Origin: Actinomadura rubteroloni
GTDB lineage: Bacteria > Actinomycetota > Actinomycetes > Streptosporangiales > Streptosporangiaceae
Direction: 5' to 3'
Length of the DNA: 64,000 bases
Assembly (NCBI RefSeq): GCF_002911665.1
Contig: NZ_MTBP01000002.1
Span: forward strand, 868,001 to 932,000
The notes beneath the pieces were generated by a model. It searched no databases. It saw only the letters and a list, made by a program, of their open reading frames with translations, and was not told the origin of the DNA. Made by a program: the position numbers and the translations under genes. Positions 18,506 through 28,166 of the stretch are shown in pieces. The first letter of the stretch is position 1. Every line of letters starts with the position of its first letter.

Positions 18506-19342
18506 CTAGGCCTGGCCGACCTTGAAGCGGGCGAAACGGACGACGTTGACGCCCGCCTCGTCCAGAACCTTGGCAATGGTCTTCTTGCCGTCCTTGACGA
18601 ACGCCTGCTCCAGCAGGACGAAGTCGCGGAAGTAGGCGTTGACCCGACCCTCGACGATCTTGGGGATCGCCTGCTCGGGCTTGCCCTCGTCGCGGGTGAG
18701 CTGCTCGGCGAGCGCCCGCTCCTTCTCGATCGCCTCGGCCGGGATGTCGTCCCGGGTGAGGTACTTCGGCGACATCGCGGCGACCTGCTGCGCGACGTCC
18801 TTGGCGACCTCGGCGTTCTCCTTGTCCAGCTCGACCAGCACACCGGTGGTCGGCGGCAGGGACGGGTCGGACTTGTGCAGGTAGCTCGCCACGTACGCGC
18901 CCTTGTAGTGCGCGAGGCGGCCGATCTCCAGCTTCTCGCCGATCTTGGCGCTGGCCTCCTGGACCAGGGCCTCGACGGTCTTGCCGGGCTCGATCTCGGC
19001 GGCCAGCAGGGCCGCCGCGTCCGCGACGCCGCTGGTGGACGCGAACTCGACGAGCCGGTCGGCCAGCGCGATGAACTCGGCGTTCTTGGCGACGAAGTCG
19101 GTCTCGCACTTGATCTCCAGGAGGGCGCCGTCGCCCTGGCCCTGGAAGTACTGCGCGATGAGGCCGTTGGCGGCGGTGCGCTCGGCACGCTTGCCGACGT
19201 CCTTGGCGCCCTTGAGACGCAGGATCTCGACGGCCTTGTCGAAGTCGCCCTCGGCCTCGGTGAGAGCGTTTTTACAGGCCATCATGCCGGAGCCGGTCAG
19301 TTCGCGGAGCCGCTTGACGTCGGCGGCGGTGAAGTCAGCCAT
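18506..19342 (-). CDS. tsf: Elongation factor Ts
   Basis: Predicted 278-residue nucleotide-exchange factor for EF-Tu. The N-terminal UBA-like motif [25 protein letters not shown] and the core TDFVAKN are exact family features. Length matches the long actinobacterial form. It is 75 bases downstream of rpsB, with a strong hairpin between them. Confidence 0.97.
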   Translation of the reverse strand: MADFTAADVKRLRELTGSGMMACKNALTEAEGDFDKAVEILRLKGAKDVGKRAERTAANGLIAQYFQGQGDGALLEIKCETDFVAKNAEFIALADRLVEFASTSGVADAAALLAAEIEPGKTVEALVQEASAKIGEKLEIGRLAHYKGAYVASYLHKSDPSLPPTTGVLVELDKENAEVAKDVAQQVAAMSPKYLTRDDIPAEAIEKERALAEQLTRDEGKPEQAIPKIVEGRVNAYFRDFVLLEQAFVKDGKKTIAKVLDEAGVNVVRFARFKVGQA

Positions 19343-19382
19343 CGTTCTTTCGTCTCTGTGTGGTGGAAAGACTGTGGGCGAC

Positions 19383-19410
19383 CGGTCCCCGGGATCGCTC
19401 CCGGGGACCG
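19383..19410 (-). terminator. rpsB-tsf intergenic hairpin
   Basis: Arms GGTCCCCGGGA and TCCCGGGGACC are perfect complements around a TCGC loop, and one more C-G pair closes the base, giving a 12-bp stem. It starts 8 bases after the rpsB stop. It has no U-tract, so it may be a partial terminator that lowers tsf expression relative to rpsB, or an mRNA end stabiliser. Confidence 0.7.
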
Positions 19411-19417
19411 CGTGTCG

Positions 19418-20371
19418 TCAGGCCTGCTCGGCGGCGCCGTCGGCGGCCGGCTCGGCGGGCTGCTCGGTCTCGACCTCGGCCGCGGCCTCAGCCGGGGCGG
19501 CCTCGGTCTCGGTCTCGGCCGGGGCGGCGGGGGCCTCGGCCTCGGCGGCCGGCTGCTCGGCCGGCTGCTCGGCGGGGGCCTGCTCCTTGTTCTCCAGCAG
19601 GTCGCGCTCCCACTCGGTGAGCGGCTCGGCGGCGGCCCCGGCCTCGGCGGGCTTCTCGTCGCCGCCGGTAGCGGCGCCCGCGCGGGCGATGAGACCGTCG
19701 GCGACGGCGTCGGCGACCACCCGGGTCAGCATGCTGACGCTGCGGATCGCGTCGTCGTTGCCGGGGATCGGGTAGTCGACCTCGTCGGGGTCGCAGTTGG
19801 TGTCCAGGATCGCGACGACCGGGATGCCGAGCTTCTTGGCCTCGTTGACCGCGATGTGCTCCTTCTTGGTGTCCACGATCCAGACGGCGCTCGGCACCTT
19901 GGCCATGTCGCGGATACCGCCGAGGGTGCGCTCCAGCTTGTCCTTCTCGCGGCGAAGGCCGAGGAGCTCCTTCTTGGTCATGCCGGAGCCGGCCACGTCG
20001 TCGTAGTCGATCTCCTCCAGCTCCTTGAGCCGCGTGAGCCGCTTGTGGACGGTGGAGAAGTTGGTGAGCATGCCGCCCAGCCAGCGCTGGTTGACGTAGG
20101 GCATCCCGACCCGCGCGGCCTGCTCGGCGATGGCCTCCTGGGCCTGCTTCTTCGTGCCGACGAACAGGATCGTGCCGCCGTGCGCGACCGTGGCCTTGAC
20201 GAACTCGAAGGCGCGGTCGATGTAGGACAGCGACTGCTGCAGGTCGATGATGTAGATGCCGTTGCGCTCAGTGAGGATGAAGCGCTTCATCTTCGGGTTC
20301 CACCGACGCGTCTGGTGGCCGAAGTGAACGCCGCTCTCCAGGAGCTGCCGCATCGTGACGACGGGTGCCAT
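19418..20371 (-). CDS. rpsB: 30S ribosomal protein S2
   Basis: Predicted 317-residue protein. The core ([76 protein letters not shown]) is canonical. From about residue 240 on there is a low-complexity tail of Ala, Glu, Pro and Gln, of the kind seen in other actinobacteria. ATG 20371 ([11 protein letters not shown]) is preferred over an upstream in-frame start because it fits the family and an AGGAAGGAAC purine run lies before it. Confidence 0.97.
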   Translation of the reverse strand: MAPVVTMRQLLESGVHFGHQTRRWNPKMKRFILTERNGIYIIDLQQSLSYIDRAFEFVKATVAHGGTILFVGTKKQAQEAIAEQAARVGMPYVNQRWLGGMLTNFSTVHKRLTRLKELEEIDYDDVAGSGMTKKELLGLRREKDKLERTLGGIRDMAKVPSAVWIVDTKKEHIAVNEAKKLGIPVVAILDTNCDPDEVDYPIPGNDDAIRSVSMLTRVVADAVADGLIARAGAATGGDEKPAEAGAAAEPLTEWERDLLENKEQAPAEQPAEQPAAEAEAPAAPAETETEAAPAEAAAEVETEQPAEPAADGAAEQA

Positions 20372-20667
20372 GTCCCGTTGTTCCTTCCTGAGGCCCGGGT
20401 CGTTCTCCCGGGCGGTTCGGTTAGGTCTGCGCTCCGGCACGACCCCACCGCGCTGGGCGGACCGAGGGATCGCACCCCACCGGCTCTCGGAACCAGGTGA
20501 CGTGTGAGCGCGTGGATTCGGCCGCCCGGGTCTGGACCCACGCAGCCGTATCTCGATTCTATGGGATGAGCGCCGTGCGAGTGGAATCAGCCGGGTCGGG
20601 AGGCGGGTTATCCACAGATCGGCCGACCGGTGGCGGGGGCGTGGGGCGGCTCGGCAGGCTCGGCCTC
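20372..20667. promoter_or_regulatory. Divergent region between rpsB and the M23-like gene, with a DnaA-box-like site
   Basis: This 296-base gap must hold the rpsB operon promoter and that of the divergent gene. A perfect TTATCCACA 9-mer lies at 20608-20616 on the plus strand. No clear -35/-10 pair stands out by eye. Confidence 0.45.
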
Positions 20668-21360
20668 ATGACTTCGTTCGCGTTGTTCTTCCTGGTCCTG
20701 CTGACCGCGTCGCCCGGCTCCGGTGCCGACGGCGGGGGGTGGCGGTGGCCGCTCGGTCCGCCGGCTCCCGCGGTCGTCCGGGGGTTCGCGCCGCCCGCCG
20801 TCCCGTGGGGCGCCGGGCATCGGGGGGTCGATCTGGCGGCGCGTCCCGGTCTGCCGGTGTTCGCGGCCGGGGCGGGACGGGTCTCCTACGCGGGGCGGCT
20901 CGCCGGGCGCGGCGTCGTCGCGATCAACCATGGGACGTTGCGGACGACGTATCTGCCGGTCGTCCCGTCGGTGCGGGTGGGCGGTGTCGTCTCGGCGGGG
21001 TCGCGGATCGGCGTGGTCGAGGACGCGTTGCCGCCGCATTGCGCACTGGCCTGCCTGCACTGGGGGTTGCGGCGTGGGGCGGTCTACCTGAATCCGCTCG
21101 ACCTGGTGCAGCGGCGGGTGCGTCTTCTTCCGCGCTGGTCGGCGCCGCCGACGCCGGACGCCGTTGTGGCCTCGCGTCCCGCTCGGTCCGGGCTGCGCGC
21201 GGCGACGACCGGGGGCGCCTTGGTGACGGGGATGCTGCTGGCGTTCGTTCTGCTGTTCCTGTGGCGGCAGGTGCGGCTTCGGGCGACGTTCGTCCGGCGG
21301 CGCGCGCCCGCGCAGGTCATCGACCTGGCCCGCGAACGGCGCCTGCGCCGGGCCCGCTGA
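20668..21360 (+). CDS. M23 (LytM-like) peptidase-fold protein, membrane-anchored, active site altered
   Basis: Predicted 230-residue protein. ATG 20668 gives a clean signal sequence (MTSFALFFLVLLTASPGSGA). The LytM domain has the zinc ligands His51 and Asp55 in GHRGVDLAARPG, and the late motif is Cys129-Leu130-His131 where active enzymes have HxH. The catalytic-position histidine is therefore Cys, so activity is doubtful. A C-terminal membrane segment (GGALVTGMLLAFVLLFLW) follows, with a basic cytoplasmic tail. Such proteins usually cut or bind peptidoglycan, or activate amidases. Its location beside rpsB is conserved in actinobacteria. Confidence 0.8.
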   Translation: MTSFALFFLVLLTASPGSGADGGGWRWPLGPPAPAVVRGFAPPAVPWGAGHRGVDLAARPGLPVFAAGAGRVSYAGRLAGRGVVAINHGTLRTTYLPVVPSVRVGGVVSAGSRIGVVEDALPPHCALACLHWGLRRGAVYLNPLDLVQRRVRLLPRWSAPPTPDAVVASRPARSGLRAATTGGALVTGMLLAFVLLFLWRQVRLRATFVRRRAPAQVIDLARERRLRRAR

Positions 21361-21731
21361 CCTCGCCGCGCCCTCGCCCGTACGTGCTGGGCACGTGACT
21401 ACACGGGCGGACGTCTGGAGGCGGCGCGGCGGCGGTCGTCTCCTCGCACGGCCGCAACGACGCGATCTAGCCACGTCCAGCACTCAACGCAAACGAGAAG
21501 GGAGGTCGGCAAGGTCGCGCCAACAGCGCAGCTAACCGAAAACAGCGGCAACCGACCGGCACGGCGGGCGATGCGCGCACCGGCTGCGCTGTCGGTTCGC
21601 CGTAGCGGGCTCCCGCGCAAGCCCCGGCGGCCTGCGAGGACGACAGCCCTTCGGCCCGTTCGGGCGCAGGGCGCTGCGTAAGTCCGCCAGCGCACGGAGC
21701 TTGGACGAGCCCGCGCAGGTCAGCGGGACGA
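21361..21731. other. Intergenic region downstream of the M23-like gene and xerC
   Basis: This is the space between two convergent genes. I see no gene or clear terminator hairpin. A whiG-type sigma factor, which sits in this neighbourhood in Streptomyces, is absent. Confidence 0.5.
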
Positions 21732-22658
21732 TCACGAGTCCGCCGCGCCCCTCGGGTGGGCTTGCCGGTGAACCTTCTTGAGACGTTCGACGGACACCTG
21801 CGTATAGAGCTGGGTCGTCCGGAGCGACGAGTGCCCGAGGATCTCCTGGACGCTCCGCAGATCGGCTCCGCCCTCCAACAGGTGCGTCGCGGCGCTGTGC
21901 CGCAGGCCGTGCGGACCGAGATCGGGGACGTCGCCGGCCGCCGCGATCCGGGCGTGGACGATCCGCCGTGCGATCGACGCATGGAGCCTTCCGCCGCGCG
22001 CTCCAAGGAACAGCGCGTTGCCGCTCTGCTCGGTGGCGAGGACGGGACGTCCCGCGCGCAGCCATTCCTCCACGGCCTGGACGGCGGTCTCCGCGATCGG
22101 GACCGTCCGCTCCTTGTCGCCCTTGCCGATGACACGCACGGTTCTGCGGCCGGTGTCGAGGTCGCCGATGTCCATGCCGCACAGTTCGCTCACACGGACG
22201 CCGGTCGCATAGAAGACCTCCAAGACAGCAAGGTCTCGCGACCCTTGCGGCCCTTCAGCCTCCACCGTGTCCAGAAGGTGCGCGGCCTGGTCCTGCGACA
22301 GGACCGAAGGCAGATCCCGATTCAGGCGCGGTGTACCGAGCAGCACGCCCGGATCTTCCGCGAGAACACCCTTCCGGTGCAGGAAGCGGGTGAACGCGCG
22401 CACGGCCGCCGTCCGCCGCGCGAGCGTCGCCCGGGACATCCCGTCGGCATGCTGCCGCGCGAGCCAGGCGCGCAGGACGGCCACACCGAGTTCGTCCGGG
22501 CCGCCGAGCCCCACCGTGTCGGCGTGCCGGGCGAGGTCGCGAAGGTCGCCGAGGTACGCGCGGAGCGTGTGCGGCGACAGTCCGCGCTCCGAGCGGAGAT
22601 GGCGCTCGAACTCCCGCAGCTCTCGGTACAGCGGTCCAGGCTCGTCGTCGGTCGTCAC
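21732..22658 (-). CDS. xerC: Tyrosine recombinase XerC
   Basis: Predicted 308-residue site-specific recombinase for chromosome dimer resolution at dif. The N-terminal SAM-like domain (EFERHLRSERGLSPHTLRAYLGDL) is followed by the catalytic set: Arg in ATGVRVSEL, Lys in GKGDKER, HGLRH, LGHSSL and the nucleophile Tyr in TTQLYTQV. GTG at 22658 gives the normal family N-terminus; the frame stays open upstream, but that part is not homologous. It is divergent from yraN. Confidence 0.94.
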   Translation of the reverse strand: MTTDDEPGPLYRELREFERHLRSERGLSPHTLRAYLGDLRDLARHADTVGLGGPDELGVAVLRAWLARQHADGMSRATLARRTAAVRAFTRFLHRKGVLAEDPGVLLGTPRLNRDLPSVLSQDQAAHLLDTVEAEGPQGSRDLAVLEVFYATGVRVSELCGMDIGDLDTGRRTVRVIGKGDKERTVPIAETAVQAVEEWLRAGRPVLATEQSGNALFLGARGGRLHASIARRIVHARIAAAGDVPDLGPHGLRHSAATHLLEGGADLRSVQEILGHSSLRTTQLYTQVSVERLKKVHRQAHPRGAADS

Positions 22659-22863
22659 AGGGCCACGCTGATCTTTCTCGCCGCCGATTGCAAGCGCCGA
22701 CGCCGCTCCCCCGCCGTCCTGCCGAATGCCGCACGACACTCGACACCCAAACCCACCCATATGCCGCGAATTCAACCACCCTGGGGCCGAGTTGTCCCCA
22801 GAACCACTTTCTATTCGAGACGGCGCACTGGATTCGGAAGGGTCGATGGCGGAGGTGAGAGCG

Positions 22864-23232
22864 ATGTCAACGAAGACCAACGCCGCGCACGTTCTGGGGG
22901 CACGCGGCGAGATCGCCGCCATGCGGCACCTGACGCGCCTCGGCTGGACCATCCTCGACCGCAACTGGCGGTGCGCGGAGGGCGAGCTGGACATCATCGC
23001 CCACGACGGGCGGCGTTACGTGGTCTGCGAGGTGAAGACGCGCAGCGGAGCGCGCTTCGGCCACCCGCTGGAAGCGATCACGGCCGGCAAGGCCGAACGG
23101 CTGCGCCGCCTGACCCAGCGCTGGGCCGCCGAGCACCAGGTGCCCATCACACAAGTACGGATCGACGTCCTCGGCCTGCTGTGCGCGGACGACGACGGCT
23201 TCCTGATCGACCACATCCAGGAGGTCTGCTGA
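22864..23232 (+). CDS. yraN: UPF0102 (YraN) nuclease-like protein
   Basis: Predicted 122-residue protein of the endonuclease-like UPF0102 family. Features: LGARGEIAAMRHLTRLGWTILDRNWR, then GELDIIAHDGRRYVVCEVKTRSG, which carries the E-D-ExK residues of the restriction-endonuclease-like fold. GGAGGTGAG sits just before ATG 22864, making this start better than ATG 22846. It is normally followed directly by comM and dprA; here comM is 543 bases away. Confidence 0.93.
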   Translation: MSTKTNAAHVLGARGEIAAMRHLTRLGWTILDRNWRCAEGELDIIAHDGRRYVVCEVKTRSGARFGHPLEAITAGKAERLRRLTQRWAAEHQVPITQVRIDVLGLLCADDDGFLIDHIQEVC

Positions 23233-23775
23233 TGCGCCCGCCCGTCCCGCCCCACGACGGTCCGAACCAGCCCGCGGCCATGCCTCCCTGACAACCCCCG
23301 CGTGCACGAGGACCCACACCGCGGTCCGACACCAAGCACGGACCAAGACCGCCCTCAGCCTTGAGTCGGCCGCACAAGCGCCATGTCCACCACGCGCCAA
23401 TCCCACGCAGAAAGCCCACGCACGGAACACGCACAGGAGCCCACGCACACAGTCCGCGCGCCGGCCCACGCGCGTGGTCCTCGTCCGCGACCGACGTGCA
23501 AGCGCAACTCGCCGCGCCTGAGCCACGCGGGAGGTTCAGCGAGTCCACCGCATGGAGCCAGCGCGCGGATCCACGTGGATCCACGTGCGGAGGTCACGTG
23601 CGGGGTCACGTGTGTGAACCGCACCGTAGGTCACGTGCGGGCGGATTCGCGGTCTGCCACGAGACCGGTACGCGCACCGCAGCTCCGCGTGGTGCCCTGC
23701 GCGTGCCCACCCGTCTGCCTGTGCGGCTGTCTCGATCAAGCTCGCCGCTTCCCTCTTCAAGATCAAGGAGTTCTC
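23233..23775. other. Repeat-rich spacer between yraN and comM
   Basis: A 543-base non-coding insert in what is usually a tight gene pair. The left part repeats CCACGC-type words; the right part has clustered CACGTG palindromes. AAGGAG at 23765-23770 is the ribosome site of comM. Confidence 0.6.
23572..23637. repeat. Cluster of five CACGTG palindromes
   Basis: CACGTG occurs at 23572, 23582, 23595, 23607 and 23632, three of them inside GGTCACGTG words. Five copies in 66 bases could be a protein-binding cluster or the product of local repeat growth. Confidence 0.75.
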
Positions 23776-25323
23776 ATGACGCTCGCCAGAACACGATCGG
23801 TGTCCCTCCTCGGAGTCGAGGGGTTCGTCGTGGACGTCGAAGCCGCGATCACGAGCGGCATCCCCGGCATGCATCTCGTCGGCCTGCCCGACACCGCGCT
23901 GAGCGAGTCCCGCGACCGCGTCCGCGCCGCGATCTTCAACTCGGGCGAGGAATGGCCCAACCGGCATGTGACAGTGTCCCTTTTCCCCGCGAGCATGCCG
24001 AAACGGGGATCGCTTTTCGATCTGGCGATCGCGCTGGTGCTGCTCGCCGCAGCCGAAGCGGTTCCGCCGCGCTCATGCGCGGGACTCGTCGTCATCGGTG
24101 AGTTGGGGCTCGACGGCCGCGTCCGCCCCGTCCCGGGCATCCTGCCCGCTCTGCTGGTCGCCACGAAGGCCGGTTGCCGCACCGCCGTCGTGCCGAAGGC
24201 GAACCAGGCCGAGGCGGAGCTGGTGCCGGACCTGGAGGTCATCGGGGCGCAGACGCTGCGCGGCCTGCTCGCCGTCCTGCGGGACGAACCGCCGCCTCCC
24301 GAGGAGGCGGAGCCGTTCCCGGCCGTCCCGAACGGCATGCCGGCGCGTCCGCCCGATCGGCGTCCGAGGGTGGACCTCGCGGACGTCCGGGGTCAGGCCG
24401 AGGGACGCCGCGCCCTGGAGATCAGCGCCGCGGGCGGCCATCATCTCTACTTCTCCGGCCCGCCGGGCTGCGGGAAGACCATGCTGGCCGAACGGCTGCC
24501 GACCCTCCTCCCGCCGCTGGAACAGGACGCCGCGCTGGAGGTGACGGCGATCCATTCCGTGGCGGGCACCCTGCCGCCCGGACAACCGCTGATCACCCAT
24601 CCGCCGTTCCACGCACCGCACCACACCGCGAGCGAGCCCGCGCTCGTGGGCGGCGGGTCCGGCCGGTCTCTCCAGCCGGGAGCCGCGTCCCTCGCGCACC
24701 GCGGCGTCCTGTTCATCGACGAGGCTGCGGAGTTCAAGCAAGGCGTCCTCGACGTCCTGCGGCAACCGCTGGAGGACGGCGAGGTGCGGATCGCCCGAGC
24801 GGAAGGGACGGCACGGTTCCCGGCCCGGTTCACGATGATCCTGGCGGCCAACCCGTGCCCGTGCGCGGCGGCGAACCGACGTGACTGCACCTGCGCTCCC
24901 GCGCTGCGCCGCAAGTACCAATCGCGGTTGTCGGGGCCGCTACTGGACCGTGTCGACCTGAAACTGGAACTCTCGCCCGCGAGCCGCGCCGAACTGCGCT
25001 ACGACCTGGACTTCGCCGAGAGCAGCGACGTGGTCGCCGAACGCGTGGCGGCGGCACGGGACCGGACCGCCAAACGCCTCGCGGACACCCCATGGCGCTC
25101 GAACTCCGAGATCCCGGGCCCCGAACTGCGGCGCCGCTTCACGCCGTCCGCCGACGCCATGCGCGCGATCGACGACGCGCTGCAGAACGGAAGCCTCAGC
25201 GCACGCGGCATGGACCGGGTCCTGCGCGTCGCCTGGACGATCGCGGACCTGGCGGACCGCGACGAACCCGACGCCGACGACGTCGGCGGAGCACTGGCAC
25301 TACGGATGGGACAGGGCACATGA
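23776..25323 (+). CDS. comM: YifB/ComM-family Mg-chelatase-like AAA+ ATPase
   Basis: Predicted 515-residue protein. An N-terminal Lon-protease-like ChlI domain (GMHLVGLPDTALSESRDRVRAA, PKRGSLFDLAIAL, VIGELGLDGRVRPV) is followed by the AAA+ core with Walker A SGPPGCGKT and Walker B GVLFIDEAAEF. A Cys-rich NPCPC...CTC segment comes before the sensor region, and a C-terminal Mg-chelatase domain ends the protein. Vibrio ComM is a helicase that helps branch migration in natural transformation. The stop overlaps the dprA start by 4 bases, consistent with a shared DNA-processing role. Confidence 0.92.
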   Translation: MTLARTRSVSLLGVEGFVVDVEAAITSGIPGMHLVGLPDTALSESRDRVRAAIFNSGEEWPNRHVTVSLFPASMPKRGSLFDLAIALVLLAAAEAVPPRSCAGLVVIGELGLDGRVRPVPGILPALLVATKAGCRTAVVPKANQAEAELVPDLEVIGAQTLRGLLAVLRDEPPPPEEAEPFPAVPNGMPARPPDRRPRVDLADVRGQAEGRRALEISAAGGHHLYFSGPPGCGKTMLAERLPTLLPPLEQDAALEVTAIHSVAGTLPPGQPLITHPPFHAPHHTASEPALVGGGSGRSLQPGAASLAHRGVLFIDEAAEFKQGVLDVLRQPLEDGEVRIARAEGTARFPARFTMILAANPCPCAAANRRDCTCAPALRRKYQSRLSGPLLDRVDLKLELSPASRAELRYDLDFAESSDVVAERVAAARDRTAKRLADTPWRSNSEIPGPELRRRFTPSADAMRAIDDALQNGSLSARGMDRVLRVAWTIADLADRDEPDADDVGGALALRMGQGT

Positions 25324-26471
25324 ACGAGCGCATCGCACGAGCCGCGCTGACGGCCCTCGCCGAGCCCGGCGACCGCCTGCTCAACCGCCTCATCGACTGG
25401 AGCGGACCGCCGGGCGCGCTCGCGACGATCCGCGACGGGACGCTCCCGGACGGCATCGCGCAGACCCGCGAGGAGAAGCACAAGGCGGTGACACGGCTCG
25501 AACACTGGCGCCGTCGCCTGCCGACCGTGGACACCGAGGCGGACCTGACGATCGCCGAACAGCTCGGCGTCCGGTTGGTGTGTCCCGGCGATCCGGAGTG
25601 GCCGACGACGCTGGAGGATCTCGGCGACGAACGTCCCTACGCGCTCTGGCTGCGCGGCCCCAGCGACCTTCGCAACGGGTGCCTGCGGTCGGTCGCGATG
25701 GTCGGCGCCCGCGCGTCCACGCCCTACGGGACGCGCATCGCCGCCGAACTCGCCGCGCGGCTCGCCGAGAAGGACTGGACGATCGTCTCCGGCGGCGCGA
25801 TGGGCATCGACGCGGCAGCGCACCGCGGCGCACTCGCCGCCGACGGATCAACGCTCGCGGTCCTCGCCAACGGCGTGGACGTCCCCTATCCGGCCTCGCA
25901 CGAAGGACTGTTCGCCGAACTCGCGAGCCGTGGCCTGCTGGTGAGCGAGTCACCACCCGGAACGACGCCGCGCAGATCGAGGTTCCTAGTCCGCAACCGG
26001 GTCATCGCGGCGCTCACGCGCGGCACAGTCGTGGTCGAGGCGGCCTGGCGGAGCGGAGCACTGAACACCGCATCCTGGGCGCGACGCCTCGGCCGCGAGG
26101 TGATGGCCGTCCCAGGCCCGGTGACGTCAGGCGCGTCCGAAGGCTGCCACCGCCTGCTGCGCGATTCGCCGCCCGCGCTGCTCGTCACGCGCCCCGAAGA
26201 GGTGATCGAGGCCCTCGGCCGTCTCGGCGCCGACCTGGCTCCCCCACCGCGCGACCCGGTCCTCCCCCGCGACCGTCTGGACCCGATGACACGAACGGTC
26301 CTCGAATCCCTGCCCGCCCGCGGCGCCGCAGGCCCCGCCCAACTCGCCGCACGCGCGGGCCTCGACCTGACCGCCGTCAACGCAAAACTCGGCCTCCTCG
26401 CCGCAGGCGGCTTCGTCGAACGAACACCCGGAGGCTGGCGCCTCACCGCCCTCGCCAAAGACCGCTCCTGA
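25320..26471 (+). CDS. dprA: DNA-processing protein DprA
   Basis: Predicted 383-residue ssDNA-binding protein that loads RecA in natural transformation. The Rossmann-fold core has VAMVGARASTPYGTRIA, IVSGGAMGIDAAAHRGAL, LANGVDVPYPASHEGL and FLVRNRVIAALTRGTVVVEA, all typical. A C-terminal winged-helix-like domain (TAVNAKLGLLAAGGFVERTPGGW) follows. ATG overlaps the comM stop (ATGA). Confidence 0.94.
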   Translation: MNERIARAALTALAEPGDRLLNRLIDWSGPPGALATIRDGTLPDGIAQTREEKHKAVTRLEHWRRRLPTVDTEADLTIAEQLGVRLVCPGDPEWPTTLEDLGDERPYALWLRGPSDLRNGCLRSVAMVGARASTPYGTRIAAELAARLAEKDWTIVSGGAMGIDAAAHRGALAADGSTLAVLANGVDVPYPASHEGLFAELASRGLLVSESPPGTTPRRSRFLVRNRVIAALTRGTVVVEAAWRSGALNTASWARRLGREVMAVPGPVTSGASEGCHRLLRDSPPALLVTRPEEVIEALGRLGADLAPPPRDPVLPRDRLDPMTRTVLESLPARGAAGPAQLAARAGLDLTAVNAKLGLLAAGGFVERTPGGWRLTALAKDRS

Positions 26472-27081
26472 CCGCCCGCAACTCCAACCCATCCCGCCCG
26501 CTCACCACGAACCAAAGAAAGCCACCCATGTCCCGCAGTCCACGCATGACCAGCGCGCCGCTCATCATCAGCCGCATCACCCACCCCGAGCGTCCCCGTC
26601 CTCAGAATGCGAGAACTCTCCCGCTCAACCCGCGACAGTTCGCCGCCCGACCGCCCCCAGCAGGCTCACGTACGAGAGCATTACGACGAAGTTCTCAGCT
26701 CGAGATGGTCCGGCAGTCGTCGCCGTGCGCCGAGTGGAGGCCAGCAGCGTTGGCCGCCGTCACGTGGGTCGGCCTGAGCACGTGTCGTCACGGGCGCGGG
26801 CAAGCCTGGCGCGCGGGCCAACGCGGACACGGACCCACGCCAGCCGACGGGGACGTAGGTCCGTGCGGGCGCAGCCTGACGCCGGGCGACGTTTGCGCCG
26901 GAACGGCCTGAGCGACGGAAGGCCTAACGCTGGTCGTCGCGAACGCGGGCAAGCCTGGGGTGTGGGCCGACGCGGGGCGGCCTGAGCCCCGGAACGTCCT
27001 GAGCACGGGCCAGCGCGGGCACGGGAACGGCCTGGGGCGGGCCGACGCGCACGCGGGCCGACACCGGCCGACGGCACGTGC

Positions 27082-27186
27082 CCCGGCTACGTGCTGCGGC
27101 ACCGCGTGCCGGTCGGCATGACGGGCTGGGCGCAGGTCCACGGGCTGCGCGGCGGACACGGGACCGCGTGGGCGCGGCCCGGCGCC
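27082..27186 (+). pseudogene. Fragment of a polyprenyl-phosphate sugar-transferase gene, copy 1
   Basis: The plus-strand frame reads PGYVL followed by RHRVPVGMTGWAQVHGLRG. This is close to the C-terminal signature of exopolysaccharide sugar transferases (RHxVxPGxTGWAQVxGxRG). The homology begins and ends abruptly within the repeat array, and no catalytic part lies upstream. It is a broken piece, not a gene. Confidence 0.65.
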
Positions 27187-28052
27187 GGGCGGCCTGAGCG
27201 GTCGGAACGGCCTGAGCATGGGTCGGTGCGGGCACGGGAACGGCCTGGGGGCGGGCCGACGCGGACAAGGCGCCGACGACGCCGACCGACGGGGGCACGG
27301 GACCGTGCGGGCGCGGCCCGATGCGGAGCGGCCTGAGCGCTGGAACCGGCCTAAGCGCTGGTCGTCGCTAACGCAGCAAGCCTTCGGCGCGGGGCGGCCC
27401 GAGCGCCGAACGTCCTGGGCACGGGCCAGCGCGGGCACGGGAACAGCCTGGGGGCGCGCCAACGCGCACGCGGGCCGACGCCGGCTGGCGGGGACGCGGG
27501 ACCGCGGGCGTGGCCCGACGCCGGGTGGCCTGAGCGGTCGGAACGTCTTGAGCTCGGGTCGTCGCGGGCGCGGGCAAGCCTGGGGGCGGGCCGACGCAGA
27601 CGCGGACCCGCGACACTGGCCGATGGGGACGCAGGACAGTGTGGGCGCGGCCCGACGCGGGGCGGCCTAAGCGCCGAACGTCCTGAGCACGGGCCAACGC
27701 AGGCACAGGAACGGCCTAGGGCGGGCCGACGCGGACACGGACCGACGTTGGCTGGCCGGGGCTCGGGACCGTGTGGGCGCGGCCCGGCGCCGAGCGGCCT
27801 TTGCGCCACGCCAGGCGGTCTTTGCACCGGAACGGCCTGAGCACAGGCCGACGCGGGCACGGGCACGCTTGGGCGCGAGCCGACGCGGGCGCGGACCGAC
27901 GTCGGCTGGCGGGGGCACGGGACCGTGCTGGCGCAGCCCGACGCGGGCTGGCCTGAGCGGCCGGAACGTCCTGAGCATGGGTCGGCGCGGGCACGGGAAC
28001 GGCCTGGGGCGGGCCGACGCGCACGCGGGCCGACACCGCCCCACGGCACGTG

Positions 28053-28166
28053 CCCGGCTACGTGCTGCGGCACCGCGTGCCGACCGGCACGACGGGCTGG
28101 GCACGGGTCCACGGGCCGCGCGGCGGACACGAGACCACGTGGCGCGACCCGCGCCGGGCGTCCTGA
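28053..28166 (+). pseudogene. Fragment of the same sugar-transferase gene, copy 2
   Basis: The same signature recurs 971 bases later as PGYVL then RHRVPTGTTGWARVHGPRG, with a stop codon at 28164-28166. Flanking DNA is also alike on both sides, so a unit of roughly 200 bases or more has been duplicated. Differences include Gln to Arg and Leu to Pro in the signature, as expected without selection. Confidence 0.65.
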
